From positions 1 through 64,000 of the forward strand of contig JAKJXP020000089.1 of the NCBI GenBank assembly GCA_022225965.2: a stretch of 64,000 bases of DNA. Reading direction: 5' to 3'. The DNA comes from Diatrype stigma (Eukaryota > Ascomycota > Sordariomycetes > Xylariales > Diatrypaceae). Shown in pieces: positions 35,355 to 46,105 of the stretch (position 1 is its first letter; every line of letters starts with the position of its first letter). The translations under genes and the position numbers were made by a program. The notes beneath the pieces were generated by a model. It was not told the DNA's origin, did not search any database, and worked only from the letters and a program-made list of their open reading frames with translations.

Positions 35355-37820
35355 ATGTCTAGCCGGCAGTTGCGAAAGCTGCAGAAGCAGAAAGAATTAG
35401 CCGCCCTTGAGGCCAAGGATCAAGCCGCAGCCGAATCTGAAGAAGAGAGCGAAGATGAACAGCCCGTACGGAAGTCGAAACCGAGCGCCTTTTCAGGATT
35501 TGCCGCATTAGGGGGGATGGACGATGAAGAGGGCGAAGACGACGCAGACGAAGACGAAGACAAAAACGGAAAGGCAGAGTCCACACAGCCGGCAAACACG
35601 CCAAACGCCCCTGAACCTGTATCCGAACCCGAACGAACAGAGACACCAAAGTCCTCGTCGAAGAAGAGCAAGAAGAAGAAGAAAAAGGCTAAGAAGGCGG
35701 AGTCTACGTCATCAGCGCCCAAGCAATCTGGCGCATCCAAAAAAGACGAAATCGACGAAATCGACCGAGCCATCCAGGAACTGAACCTATCCAAGAAAGC
35801 AGCTGCAGTATCTAGCGCGAATGCCGATCTAGCTACCTCAAGGGCGTACGAACGTATTTGTGAGCTTCTCCGCGTCAACACCCACCATCTCAAGGTTATC
35901 AATGAGATGCGCCACTTGTTCGGCCGGGACGCCATCGCCGCAGCTCAGAGTGAGGAGGAGGAGGAGCAGGCCCGCATTCGACGAACCCGACAGGCTTCGC
36001 AGCAAAATGTCGACTTGGAGACATACCTTAAGGGACAGCCGGGTAAGGCCCTGCCGGAAGTAACCTTGCGGAGGAACCCCTTCCTGCCGGGGAAGGAGAC
36101 GTGGCCACGGGCGTCCACCGAGGGCCTGACGATGAAGCAGATCAAAGACGGCGCGGCCATAACCCAGCCTGGCGAGGTGGAATTCGCCTTTGCGCACGAC
36201 GAGGGCTACAACAAGCTCGAGGGGCAGTTTTTTGGTCTTGTGCAGATGTACGACCCCATGCAGCTGGTGCATTTCCTACACCGTCATCCGTACCACATCT
36301 CCAGTCTCATCCAGGTGAGCAAGGTCGCCAAACAAGACCAGAACTCGGCGCTCTCGGCCGACCTCTGCGAACGGGCCCTCTTCACTTTCGGCCGGGTATC
36401 TATCTCGGCATTCCGGCAAAAACTCGAGGAAGGCAAGGCGAGGCTTGACTTCCGACGGCCCGAGAACCGGCAGTTCTGGCTAGCAGGTTACCACTATCTC
36501 AAGAGCTTGGTTATGAAAGGGACCTACAGGACCGCGTTGGAATGGGCGAAGCTTCTCCTTAGTATGGACCTAACTGATCCTTACGGTGTCATCCATTTCA
36601 TGCACCCGCTCGCTATTCGAGCGCACGAGTCGAAGTGGTTCATTGATTTCTGCGACTCCGAAGCACTGGACGAATGCGATACGGCACAGGACTACATCCG
36701 GCAGACTCTCGTGCTAGCGAGACTGCAGCAGAAGGACGCGGCCGGCGCGAAGTCCCTACTAATCGAGGGGATGGAACGCCTCCCTTGGCTCTACAGCGGC
36801 CTCTTCAAAGCACTCAACCTCGACATCCCGAAGTCCATCTGGGGCCTGCAGCCGCGCAACCAGCACGAGAACCTCTTCGTGGAACTCTACATCCACCAAA
36901 CCAAGAACCTCTGGGACAACGCGCAGGCCATGTCCCTGCTCAAGGAAGCGGGCGGCCAAGCAAAGAAGCCCGACTACAGCTCGCTCGCCACGACGCCCCT
37001 GGCCGGCCGCAACGTGGGGCGGTTCGTCTATCTGGACAACACGCCTGCGCTGATGGGCGTCGTCCCCGGCGGCATGCTCAGCGAGTCGCCCAACTGGGAG
37101 TTTGACCCCCTCCCACCCCCGCTCGAGGACAACCTCTTCTCGTACGACACGCAAAGGTTTCCGTGGGAGCCGTCCTCATCGGGTCGCGGCTTCGGCCACG
37201 GTCACGACCACATCGAGCTGCAGATCCCGCGGGACCGCCGCCAGCTGCGCCGCTTCCTCGAGCGCATCCGGCGCGAGGGCGCGCCCGCCGAGGTCCAGCA
37301 CGTCATCGAGCGCGCCATCGAAGAGGCTGCTAACGAGGAGGGCGGTGGTGTTGGTGGTGGTGGCCGTGGCCGTGGCGGCGTGCATCGCCGCCCCGGCATC
37401 GTCGATGACGGCTACGACCTGGACGACTTCGACTTCGACGACTGGAACGACCAGCATGATGATGATCTTAGTGAGCATGATGACGACGAGTTCGTACTGG
37501 CGGGCGAGGAGCAAGAGGGGGAGAACGAGGAGGGCGACGGGCCTCCGGGCGGAGCCGGAATCGGGCGCCTCTTCAACGCGTTCATGGATCTCCTTACTGC
37601 GGGGCCGCCCGGCGCCGCTATGATGCCGGATCGCGGCTACGGGATGGGCATGGGCATGCCGGGACAGTTCGTCAACGACGATGACGATGAGGAGGAGGGT
37701 GATGATACGGATGATGAGATGCCGCATCTGGAGCCTGCTGATCCGCTGAACCGGCCGGGCGACGATGTCGACGACGACGACGATGACGACATGCCGGAGC
37801 TGCTGCCGGCCGATCGGTAG
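35355..37820 (+). CDS. RQC1: Ribosome quality control complex subunit 1 (Rqc1/TCF25 family)
   Basis: Intronless, 821 residues. Rqc1 works with the E3 ligase Ltn1, Rqc2 and Cdc48 on stalled 60S subunits to ubiquitylate and extract nascent chains. The N-terminus is basic (MSSRQLRKLQKQKEL), followed by an acidic stretch and a lysine run at about residues 99-115 (KKSKKKKKKAKKAE). The Tcf25 domain spans about 165-560 and contains EFAFAHDEGYNKLEGQFFGL, VQMYDPMQLVHFLHRHPYHI and LCERALFTFGRVSISAFR, all diagnostic. A glycine/arginine-rich patch (about 660-680) and a long D/E-rich tail (about 690-821, with a run of seven Asp near the end) complete it. Length fits fungal orthologues. The ATG at 35355 is the first in frame and matches the conserved start. 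Confidence 0.95.
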   Translation: MSSRQLRKLQKQKELAALEAKDQAAAESEEESEDEQPVRKSKPSAFSGFAALGGMDDEEGEDDADEDEDKNGKAESTQPANTPNAPEPVSEPERTETPKSSSKKSKKKKKKAKKAESTSSAPKQSGASKKDEIDEIDRAIQELNLSKKAAAVSSANADLATSRAYERICELLRVNTHHLKVINEMRHLFGRDAIAAAQSEEEEEQARIRRTRQASQQNVDLETYLKGQPGKALPEVTLRRNPFLPGKETWPRASTEGLTMKQIKDGAAITQPGEVEFAFAHDEGYNKLEGQFFGLVQMYDPMQLVHFLHRHPYHISSLIQVSKVAKQDQNSALSADLCERALFTFGRVSISAFRQKLEEGKARLDFRRPENRQFWLAGYHYLKSLVMKGTYRTALEWAKLLLSMDLTDPYGVIHFMHPLAIRAHESKWFIDFCDSEALDECDTAQDYIRQTLVLARLQQKDAAGAKSLLIEGMERLPWLYSGLFKALNLDIPKSIWGLQPRNQHENLFVELYIHQTKNLWDNAQAMSLLKEAGGQAKKPDYSSLATTPLAGRNVGRFVYLDNTPALMGVVPGGMLSESPNWEFDPLPPPLEDNLFSYDTQRFPWEPSSSGRGFGHGHDHIELQIPRDRRQLRRFLERIRREGAPAEVQHVIERAIEEAANEEGGGVGGGGRGRGGVHRRPGIVDDGYDLDDFDFDDWNDQHDDDLSEHDDDEFVLAGEEQEGENEEGDGPPGGAGIGRLFNAFMDLLTAGPPGAAMMPDRGYGMGMGMPGQFVNDDDDEEEGDDTDDEMPHLEPADPLNRPGDDVDDDDDDDMPELLPADR

Positions 37821-39261
37821 GCAGGAGGCAGGCCTACATAGGTCGGTATTGTTGATTACATGGTAGATTACAAATAGGGGTTGCTACGCCGGTACTTATT
37901 GCATACCTACATTGGCAGATTGCCACATACATATTCTATTCAGTAGTTTAAGGTATTTCAGGGGCCGGACTTTGCGTGCTTCGTACAAAGCACTAGGTAG
38001 GCCATCATTAAAACAATACTAATAATGCAACTCAATTTACTAGTTTCGACTTGGATAAACCCGAGATATAATACGGCGTGTATGATTTGCATCCTGCAGC
38101 GAACCGGTATCTAGTTACTATCTATCTACATGTAATACTCCGTAGATCTGTCCTGATCTGTGGTTCTTAGCCACGTGCGTGTAGACTACATAGGTAGGTA
38201 CATATGCAGATTCTACGACGAGCGGGCCGTATGTACTGTACTGCCCATATGAAGCAGTGCCATATTCTGATATCCCAAGTCGGGTAAATATGTAAGTACC
38301 CAGACCACCTACCTTAGGCTCGCTTTGCCTGTTGCTGACATTTCCTTGACAAAGACCTCCAGTCGTGACTTACGTACGTATGTAGGGCATCGTAGCGCTT
38401 GGCTGCTGACAATGATTAGAAAGAAGCGTCCGGGCGCGAAACTTGCTCAATTGTTTCAGGTAACTTACCGCCCAGTGGCTCTACCTGATGTATAGGGAAG
38501 GATGGAAACCACCGGCTGTATCGTTGCCCGGCCCCCTTGTTCCTCCTTGACAACTAGGTACCTAACATAGGTACCTACCTAGCCCCGAGGTGCCCTGACT
38601 AAACTCAAATAAAGCACGCGAGCGAAGCGACAGAAGATGTCAGAAGCTGCTAAAAGGGGTATTATTTAGCTCGCATACCTTCCCGGGCAAGTATGTATGC
38701 CGTGTGTTGCTACGACGGGTGTCTCGCATATACTGTAGACTATAGCATATTTTGTGTGTCCTGATGGAGATGGCCATATGCCCGTTAGAATGCGCCACAC
38801 TGTGCAGATACTTAGTTGAGCAAATTATGGACGTATCTGGCTGAATGGCTGCGAATGGCGAATGGCTAGCGGCGGGGGCGGGGTCTGTCTCTCTTTGTGC
38901 GACGATTGACTTTCTACATACATACATGCATAAAGTGTCCCGATTTATCCCATCCGTCTATTATTAATACAGCCGGATCTCCCATATTAAGGAATTAAGG
39001 AATTATTAAGGAAACAAAGAAGCAGCAGCCACACACATACTCTGCCTGGGTACTTATATAAGAAGACGCCCGCTTCATTCATCCCGAATTAGATTACTTA
39101 ACCACATAACCGACTGCGTGTTCCTGGTCTTGTCTTTCTCGCTACCCCCTTACAAACCACCCCGTCACGAATCATTACCGCCTACCGATACCGCCATATA
39201 CTTGCAGCATTGCAGCAAGTTGAGCAACGTAACCGACTTCACTCTGACCTCCGCTGCCACA
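37821..39261. other. Intergenic region between RQC1 and ATX1
   Basis: Contains the 3' flank of RQC1 and the promoter of ATX1. A dense patch of TAGGTACCTA words lies at 38554-38580. No coding features are visible; a 95-codon minus-strand frame at 38927-38640 lacks protein-like composition. Confidence 0.6.
39055..39061 (+). promoter_or_regulatory. ATX1: TATA box of ATX1
   Basis: TATATAA in the context ACTTATATAAGAAG, about 200 bases ahead of the ATG, followed by a pyrimidine- and CA-rich leader. The position fits a TATA-driven start near 39.09 kb. Confidence 0.5.
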
Positions 39262-39663
39262 ATGTCCACCCACACGTACAAGTTCGACGTCAGCATGAGC
39301 TGCAACGGCTGCTCCGGCGCAGTCGATCGTGTCCTGAAGAAGCTCGAGGGTGAGTGGAGCTTTGCTTTTCCCCCTCTCCTCCCCTCCCCTCTCCCCTCTT
39401 GCTATTCATCCCATATCACACCGCATCCTCTTCCGTTGTCCAGCAAATAACTAACGAATCATTCTTGTTTCTGCACCGCAGGCGTCGAGAGCTACGACGT
39501 CTCGCTCCAGGACCAGCAGGCCCGCGTCGTCGCCGGCCCCGACCTGGACTACGAGACCATCCTCCGCACCATCAAGAAGACCGGCAAGAAGGTCAACGGG
39601 GCCCGGGAGGTCGTCGAGGGCAACCCCGATGGCGTGGTCAAGTCTGTTGAGCTGGCTGACTAG
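39262..39663 (+). CDS. ATX1: Atx1-type copper metallochaperone
   Basis: Small cytosolic copper(I) carrier that hands copper to the Golgi P-type ATPase Ccc2, feeding multicopper oxidases. Two exons, 39262-39349 and 39482-39663, joined by a GTGAGT...GCAG intron in phase 1; 89 residues, a little longer than yeast Atx1. The copper-binding MxCxxC motif is M12-S-C14-N-G-C17, within the heavy-metal-associated fold. The conserved loop lysines appear in IKKTGKKVNGA, where a lysine near the metal site assists transfer. The intron carries a CT-rich tract (39362-39405). No targeting sequence is visible, as expected for a cytosolic protein. Family assignment is firm; regulation is not evident from sequence. 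Confidence 0.96.
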
Positions 39664-42161
39664 GGGAAAAAAGAAGAAAGAAGGAGAGAAAAAGAAAGAA
39701 AGAGAAAGAGATACGGGGCACATCTGCCCGCGGGTATATAAGAGCAAGCAAGCGAGCGAGCAGACGGTCAAAGCGAACGTGCGAGTGAGCGAGCGAGCAC
39801 AAACAAATTTCAGCCTCGATTTGATGATAGTAGGTAGAAGAAGGATGATTGATGATGGGAAACGATCGTATACTTTTAGGAGTTATTTTTTTGGTGGTTT
39901 AAGCATGGGTGTTTCTTATTTATTCTTTGCCGTGTCCGAACTCTTTCGAATTTAAGTGCTCGATGCTACCCGGTATGTACTGAACGTAGTCGAGTTATAT
40001 ATACTTTGTCAGTTTGTCGGTCTATACCTGAAATGAATGCTTACATATGTGTACGTGGGTGTGGCCCCCTTGCGTGTATTGCGGCTTCTCGTCCTTTTCG
40101 AAGGGGAAAAAAAGGGGCAAACAAGGAAATGAAGAAACACCTTCCCGCATATGAGTTAGGTTGCTGCCATGGTAACTTGCGTGTGGAATGGAGGTGTCAC
40201 ATGCTGAGAGTCTCTTGATCTTCTACGGTGCAGAGCCTAATCGTCAGAACCTGGTGGGCACTACAGCTTGCTTGGGCGGATGCATGTCTGCTTTCCCTCA
40301 CGACTAATAGCCGTATTTGATATCTCTATAGGGGTATACGAAACTATGAAAGGCTTATACTCAGCGCCGGTATCCCTACTCAGCGCGACTGCAGCATGTG
40401 TGGCATGACTACGCCCTACTCACCATCAGTAAACTCGAAGTCAGTGTGGAGAATTGCAGTTAAGAGGATAGTGTCTCCAGCATCCAGAAACGGCGTTGGC
40501 TCATAAAGAGTATTTGCATTCATTGCTAGTCCAATATACTCTCAGATGCCTACCTGGTTAACCCCTTTTCCTTCCCGACACCGATGATCCGTCCTGACTG
40601 CCTACTTAACCGACTGCGTCGATGATAGTTCCAAGAAGTGGATTTGGAGGGTGAGAAGGAGTGACAATTAGGACGAAAGACACTGCCTGGTCATAAACCT
40701 ATATCTCAAAGACGGCGAGTGTTGACTTTGATAGCCCATTAGTCACGCATCCCATATTGTAGTTTGCAAACATTGTTCCTCGGGCAGTCTACCTGGGTAC
40801 TGCCCCATGGCTGCGCATCACATGACAGGATAAACCAGAAACAGATAATACGTAACAGACAAGTGTCACCCACCTTTTGGTTTACCTGTTTGCTAGTCTC
40901 ACTTGCTGCTCGAATTTGGGATGAATTCCTGGATTTCTACATGGTGGCTTCTCTCTTGACTGGCTTTTGACATGGCTAGGAAGCTAGCTACCTACTGAGG
41001 TAGGCTTGAGTAATAGATATCTACGTATTTGATCTGATCTCGGGATCCCGTGATTGATAGATATCCCCCCCCTTCCCCGCAGCGGTGACCATCAGTTTTC
41101 ATGCTAGAAGCCGAGCTAGGCGACGCTGATGGCAGCCTTTGCGTACTATAGGCCGGGGCTGAAAGGGGGGAAGTTTTAGGGGCACTGACGAAGGGTATCT
41201 TCCGACAATAGGAAGACGGGATTCTAAGGTAAGTGTATTTCAATATCTACGCCGTAGGCTATTAGATAGGTAGATAAATATGCACTGTTGCTTGCTTCTA
41301 TCTAGTCCATGCTAGCAAATGTGAGTCGGCCGAGGGACTACTTGACCTGGTGTGATTGCCATACCCTCTCCCGATGTGATAACCAACCAGCCATCAGTTA
41401 CACCCGCCCTACTTGCGGGATTGCGGCTTCATGTTGTCTGGGAAAAGAAAGCCATACTACGCCCGCAACTTGTGTCTAACTGGCAACTGTTCCTTCTTTG
41501 CCCTTTCTCTTCCGCTGAAGGATGGAATGGGGTCGCATTGGAATGTGCTGGGTGTGCGCAGGCATGTGGCATAATAGGGGATATAATCTATTCTGATGGA
41601 TCGAATGTTTGTTAGCCATTGTGTGCGACTAAGTTCCACGAGGGGAGGACAGTATTAGTGGCATGGTTGTGTGTGTTCCTATTATTCTGCGTATGGTGGC
41701 ACATAGTCAGGGGTAAAGTCGAGTTGATCAATGCCCTTTGTTCTGACTTTCCATCCCGTCCACCTGCGGGGTTTGATTCGATCTGATTGTTGCGAAGCAC
41801 TCAAGTGACCATAGCTATGTGTGATTCATAATCGCTTTGTCTCGTGGTATGGGTCGAGTTATTCATACTCTTCCTTCCCTTTGTTTCCCACCCACTCACA
41901 TACACAATATCCCGTGACACATTTACGAAGTCACCGGTACTCCTGACTTCTCCTACCCTCTAGCCATAATACTAAGGGGTATATAACAGTCCTGCAGGTA
42001 GGATTGCCGTACCGTATCTCTTCTTCTTCCTTTTTCTTCCCCATCAAACGAATTGATAAAAGCACGGAACCTAGGTATTTATTGCGAGGTTCTTCTTTCT
42101 TTCTCTTCTCCAACAGTCCTTCATTACCAGTGCTATTTGTCACAAAATTTTCACGACCCAT
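39664..42161. other. Intergenic region between ATX1 and the GH64 gene
   Basis: Starts with a purine-rich (GAAA) ATX1 3' flank. No open frame resembles a protein family. The GH64 promoter occupies the right end. Confidence 0.6.
41980..41986 (+). promoter_or_regulatory. TATA box of the GH64 glucanase gene
   Basis: TATATAA in GGGGTATATAACAG, about 180 bases upstream of the start codon and followed by a CT-rich tract (42015-42040), a common arrangement at regulated fungal promoters. Confidence 0.5.
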
Positions 42162-43730
42162 ATGGTGCGCCGGCGCAACATGCTTTCAATCGTTTACTTC
42201 GCCGCAGCAGCGGCCGCTCTGACCATCCCTCGGTCTTCCACGATTCCATCGCCCCTTGACTATCGGGGTCCTGTTGGCCACCGCAGACATCATCACACTT
42301 TCTCTACGCCTGCCTACCTCGAGAGCCGCGACGGGCCGCAGCTAAAGCTGAACATTCAGAACAAACTGGATAAGGAGGTGTACGCCTACATCACGGGCCA
42401 GTCTCAAGGGGCGTACCACTTTCTCAGCGTGGACGGGAACGGCACCGGGTCGTCGTCGTCCTTCAATCCTCTCCCGGCCGGACAAGCCAAGACCAACGGC
42501 GTCGAGATCACAGGGTTCCAGGCCCTGCCGATCCCCGCCGGGGGCAGGGAGCTCACCATCCCGGGATACATCAGCTCCGCCCGCCTCTACATATCCGAGG
42601 AGCCCGCGCTGAAGTTCACAGCCAACATGGACGAGGCCGGCCGCGCCAGCCTCGCGCAGCCGGACTTCCTGAACGATGGCGACCCGTCCAAGAACGTGAC
42701 GTGGGGGTTCATGGAGTTCGACTACTCGGCCGACTCGCTCTTCGTCAACCTGTCCTTCGTCGACTTCGTCAGCCTGGCCCTCGGCATGTCGCTGACCCAC
42801 AAGGACGGCGACGGCGGCAGCGGCGGGAGCGAAGTCACGGACACGATCGGCGGCCTGCACCGGGACGCGGTGGGGAAGATCTGCGACGCGCTCGCGGACA
42901 TCGCCGACCAGCCCGAGGGTACGCCCTGGGCGGACCTGTGCTACCGGGGCGCCGACGGGCGGCCGATCCGCGTCGTCGCGCCCGAGAAGTACATGAGCCA
43001 GCACCCGGGCAGCGGGTTCGACACGTACTACGACGGCTACGTCGACCGGGTGTGGCAGCGGTTCGCCGACGCCGCGGCGCCGCCGCTGGTCATCGACACG
43101 CAGGACGACCAGCACGGCGGCAAGACGGCGCAGGGCCTGCAGATCCCGTGCCGGGTCGCGAAGCAGGGCGAGGCCAACGCCGGCAGCCTGGTCTGCACCC
43201 GCGCCGCGGCAGCGGCAGACAGCAACAACAGCACTACTGCTACTACTAGTGGGAAAATCGGAACTAGCAGCAGCAGCAGCAGCGGGAACGACGACCAGGA
43301 GGAGGAGGTGGTGGCCGTCTTCGCGAAGCCGAGCTCGCGCGACATCTTCGGCTGCGCCTCGGCGGCGGGGGGCGCCGACAGCCCGTTCGCGAACGACGGG
43401 GCGAAGTCGATGACGGAGCGGGAGATCATCCCGCGTCTGTGCGCGGCGTTCACGCGCAGCACGCTGCTCGTGGGGTCTGGCGAAGGAGGTAACGGTACCG
43501 GCAGCGGCGACCACCCTATGGAGGTCAGCAAGAGCCAGTACTACACGGATGCCATCACCAACCACTACGCGCGGCTCGTGCACGACAACCTGGCCGGCGG
43601 CAAGGGCTACGCGTTCGCGTTCGACGATGTCAACATGGACCCCCTCGACGCTGATGAGAACTCGGCCGGCGTGCTGCAGAAGGCGAACCCTGTCAAGCTG
43701 GAGATCATGGTCGGGGGCGATGACGCCTAG
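42162..43730 (+). CDS. Secreted GH64 endo-beta-1,3-glucanase
   Basis: Glycoside hydrolase family 64 enzymes cleave long beta-1,3-glucan, releasing pentasaccharides in characterised members. Intronless, 522 residues. The N-terminus (MVRRRNMLSIVYFAAAAAAL) is a basic n-region plus hydrophobic core, so secretion is likely; an internal ATG at 42180 gives an equally good signal peptide. The two catalytic acids expected in GH64 are visible as E185 in TWGFMEFDY and D201 in NLSFVDFVSLALG, 16 residues apart as in the characterised bacterial enzyme. The C-terminal signature YYTDAITNHYARLVHDNLAG, followed by GKGYAFAFDDVN, is typical. An N/S/T-rich insertion with polyserine (about 345-385) looks like a surface loop. 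Likely roles are remodelling its own cell wall or attacking other fungi; the sequence does not decide. Confidence 0.92.
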   Translation: MVRRRNMLSIVYFAAAAAALTIPRSSTIPSPLDYRGPVGHRRHHHTFSTPAYLESRDGPQLKLNIQNKLDKEVYAYITGQSQGAYHFLSVDGNGTGSSSSFNPLPAGQAKTNGVEITGFQALPIPAGGRELTIPGYISSARLYISEEPALKFTANMDEAGRASLAQPDFLNDGDPSKNVTWGFMEFDYSADSLFVNLSFVDFVSLALGMSLTHKDGDGGSGGSEVTDTIGGLHRDAVGKICDALADIADQPEGTPWADLCYRGADGRPIRVVAPEKYMSQHPGSGFDTYYDGYVDRVWQRFADAAAPPLVIDTQDDQHGGKTAQGLQIPCRVAKQGEANAGSLVCTRAAAAADSNNSTTATTSGKIGTSSSSSSGNDDQEEEVVAVFAKPSSRDIFGCASAAGGADSPFANDGAKSMTEREIIPRLCAAFTRSTLLVGSGEGGNGTGSGDHPMEVSKSQYYTDAITNHYARLVHDNLAGGKGYAFAFDDVNMDPLDADENSAGVLQKANPVKLEIMVGGDDA

Positions 43731-44612
43731 GCCCCCTCCTCTTCTGAAGCATTCTTAGGAATGCTTCGAAAGAATGCCTTTTTGTGCGAGGATGGGCGGG
43801 CTAAGGCCGACTTTCAAATATACATATTAGGGGCTGGATCTGATAATATGGGATACGATACGATACGTAGGGGCGGGCACCGTTGCGGTTCTTTCATTTT
43901 CTTGCTTCGTGGGTTGCGGAATCGGGGCATCGACGGAGTTTTGACATGGGCTACTTCTAAGTTAGTAGATAGCTATGATTTTTAGAAAAAAAACATGAGA
44001 GCGATCTCTGCTATCATTCAGTGCTGTGATAGTGTTACTGTCATCATCTTCCCATCGTGAAACCCATTGGATAAGTGGATTATCGTTCATGATAGCTTCC
44101 TTTCCCTCTTTTCCTTTTTTGCCTGTATGTCCATTCACAAGCGAACTTCCTTCCCGAGTGGATATAGTAATCTACTATGACAGCTAAGCTCGAGGCGTCT
44201 ACAATGTGCCTAGGACGGGCCACGGCTCACTTTAAAAACGTGTTGAGCGTTTACCTGTGTACTTATGTTATTAGCCACAGAACATTAAAATTGATTCCCT
44301 CCTCGCGTTCAGCGAGGTTTATACCTATTAGCCTCAAAGCTCCTTCCCAAAGATCTCCCAGGTAGCAGAACACTATCACTGGATCTTAACGCACTATGTT
44401 ACCCAAGACAGCTTGAATCGAACCCTAGTCGCAATCCCCTCGAGGCATTAGACTAAGATAACAATATATGTAGGTATCAGGACGATAGCCATCGTCATAT
44501 ATAGTATGCTCAAGGGCAGAGAAATCATAATGACGCTCGTACTCCAGATTCGTAGATGAAAGATCCATTACCGGCTAAAAATCACTTCCAGAATCCCCCG
44601 TGCCTAATAGGC
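43731..44612. other. Convergent intergenic region between GH64 and SCP-x thiolase genes
   Basis: The 3' flanks of two convergent genes. The T-loop-like word GGGTTCGATTC on the minus strand at about 44415-44425 does not belong to a foldable tRNA. Nothing else is recognised. Confidence 0.6.
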
Positions 44613-46105
44613 CTAGAACCTCGCCTCGACCTTCTTCTCCGTATCCTGCAGGGCCCAGGCGCTGGACTTCGTCCTGCTGAGCACAGCGCGGCACTGCTCC
44701 GGCGTGAACCCCCTAGCCTCGACGGCGGGGTTGTATCCGAGCCCGTTGCGGCGGCCGACGTCGGCGTCGCTCAGGCCGGCGGGCGCCGCCTCGCCGCGGT
44801 CCGGCCGGCAGTAGACGGTGACGACGGCGGCGCCGCCGAGGCCGAGGTTGTGCTGCAGCGCGAAGCGGGTACCGCCGGGGCCGCGGAAGGCGCGGTTGGT
44901 GGCCCAGCCGCGCAGGTGCCAGACCAGCTCGGCGCACTGCGCCAGGCCCGTGGCGCCGAGCGGGTGGCCCTTGGAGATCAGCCCGCCCGACGGGTTGACG
45001 AGGAAGCGCCCGCCGTGCGTCAGGTCGCCGCTGCGCACCAGCTCCTCGTGGGCGCGGCCCGGCCGGCTGCTCAAGCCGAGCGCGTCGAGCGTCACCAGCT
45101 CGTTGGCCGAGAAGCAGTCGTGCAGCTCGACCACCTGCACGTCCTCCGCCGCGGAGGTGATCCCGGCCTCGGCCAGCGCCGCCGCCGCCGCCGTCCGCGC
45201 CATGTCGTACCCGATCAGGTCGATGGAGCTGCGCGAGAACAGCGCGGGCGAGTCGGTCGCGAAGCTCTGCCCGGCGATCCGCACCGCCTGCTCCCGCAGG
45301 TGCGGCCGCGCGTCGAGGAACGCCTGCGAGACGACGACGGTCGCGGCGCCGCCGTCCGAGGTCGGGCAGCACTGCAGCTTGGTCAGGGGCTCGTGCACCA
45401 TGGGCGACTGCAGGATCTGCTCGAGGCTGTAGACGTCGTGAAACTGCGAGTAGGGGTTCTTCACCGAGTGCGCGTGGTTGATCCGCGCGATCTCGGCGAA
45501 GTCCTCTGGTTTCGCGCCGTATCTATGCGACGCAGAGGTTAGAGGTTGAAAGGTGTGGGTGTAAGTGTGAGGGTGAGGGTGAATTTCTGCTGCAAGGGAT
45601 TGATAGCATACTTCTCCATGTATTCCCGACCGGCGTTCCCGAAGAGCTGGGCAGCGCCCGGGGCCTTGGTGAAGCCCCGTATCTCGGCGTTCAGCTTCCC
45701 GGTGGTGCCGGTAGGGTTCTCCCGGTCCTTGAAGAAGGTCTGGAGGCTGCCCGGCATCATCTTCTCGAAGCCGACGACCAGGATGCAGTCGGCGCCGCCG
45801 TAGGCGATGGTGTCCCTCGCCATGGCCAGGCCGGTCGAGCCGGTCGAGCAGTTGTTGTTGACGTTGACGATGGGGATCTGGGTCATGCCGAACTGGTAGA
45901 AGACGCGCTGGCCGCAGGTGGAGTCGCCGTAGCAGTAACAGGCGATCCCCCGCTCGACGTCGTCGTAGTTGATCTGGGCGTCCAGCATCGCCTTGACGCC
46001 GGCCTCGAAGCCGAGCTCGGTGTAGTCGACCTTCCCGCGAGGCTTGATGAACTTGGTCATGCCCACGCCCAAGACGTAGACGGGCTGCTTCTGCTTGGAA
46101 GGCAT
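44613..46105 (-). CDS. SCP-x type (sterol carrier protein 2-related) thiolase, probably peroxisomal
   Basis: Thiolase of the SCP2/SCP-x branch, which cleaves 3-oxoacyl-CoA in peroxisomal beta-oxidation. Two exons, 46105-45612 and 45522-44613, joined by an 89-nt GTATGC...ATAG intron in phase 2; 467 residues. The N-terminal half has the conserved opening VYVLGVGMTKF and the nucleophile C86 in NVNNNCSTGSTGLAMARD. The C-terminal half carries VELHDCFSANELV and the final catalytic region NPSGGLISKGHPLGATGLAQ. There is no C-terminal SCP2 sterol-carrier domain, so this is the stand-alone thiolase form found in fungi, not the animal fusion. The protein ends in A-R-F, at best a weak peroxisomal PTS1, so location is inferred from family. 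A TTCTAGAA word sits 50 bases before the start codon. Confidence 0.93.

Noticed and set aside
44395..44470. tRNA on the minus strand around GGGTTCGATTCAAG
   Set aside because: The bases following the loop (CAAGC) do not pair with those preceding it (TAGGG), and no acceptor stem forms.
44556..45542. 328-codon plus-strand frame opposite the SCP-x thiolase
   Set aside because: Antisense shadow of the GC-rich thiolase exon; the minus strand carries the thiolase catalytic motifs.
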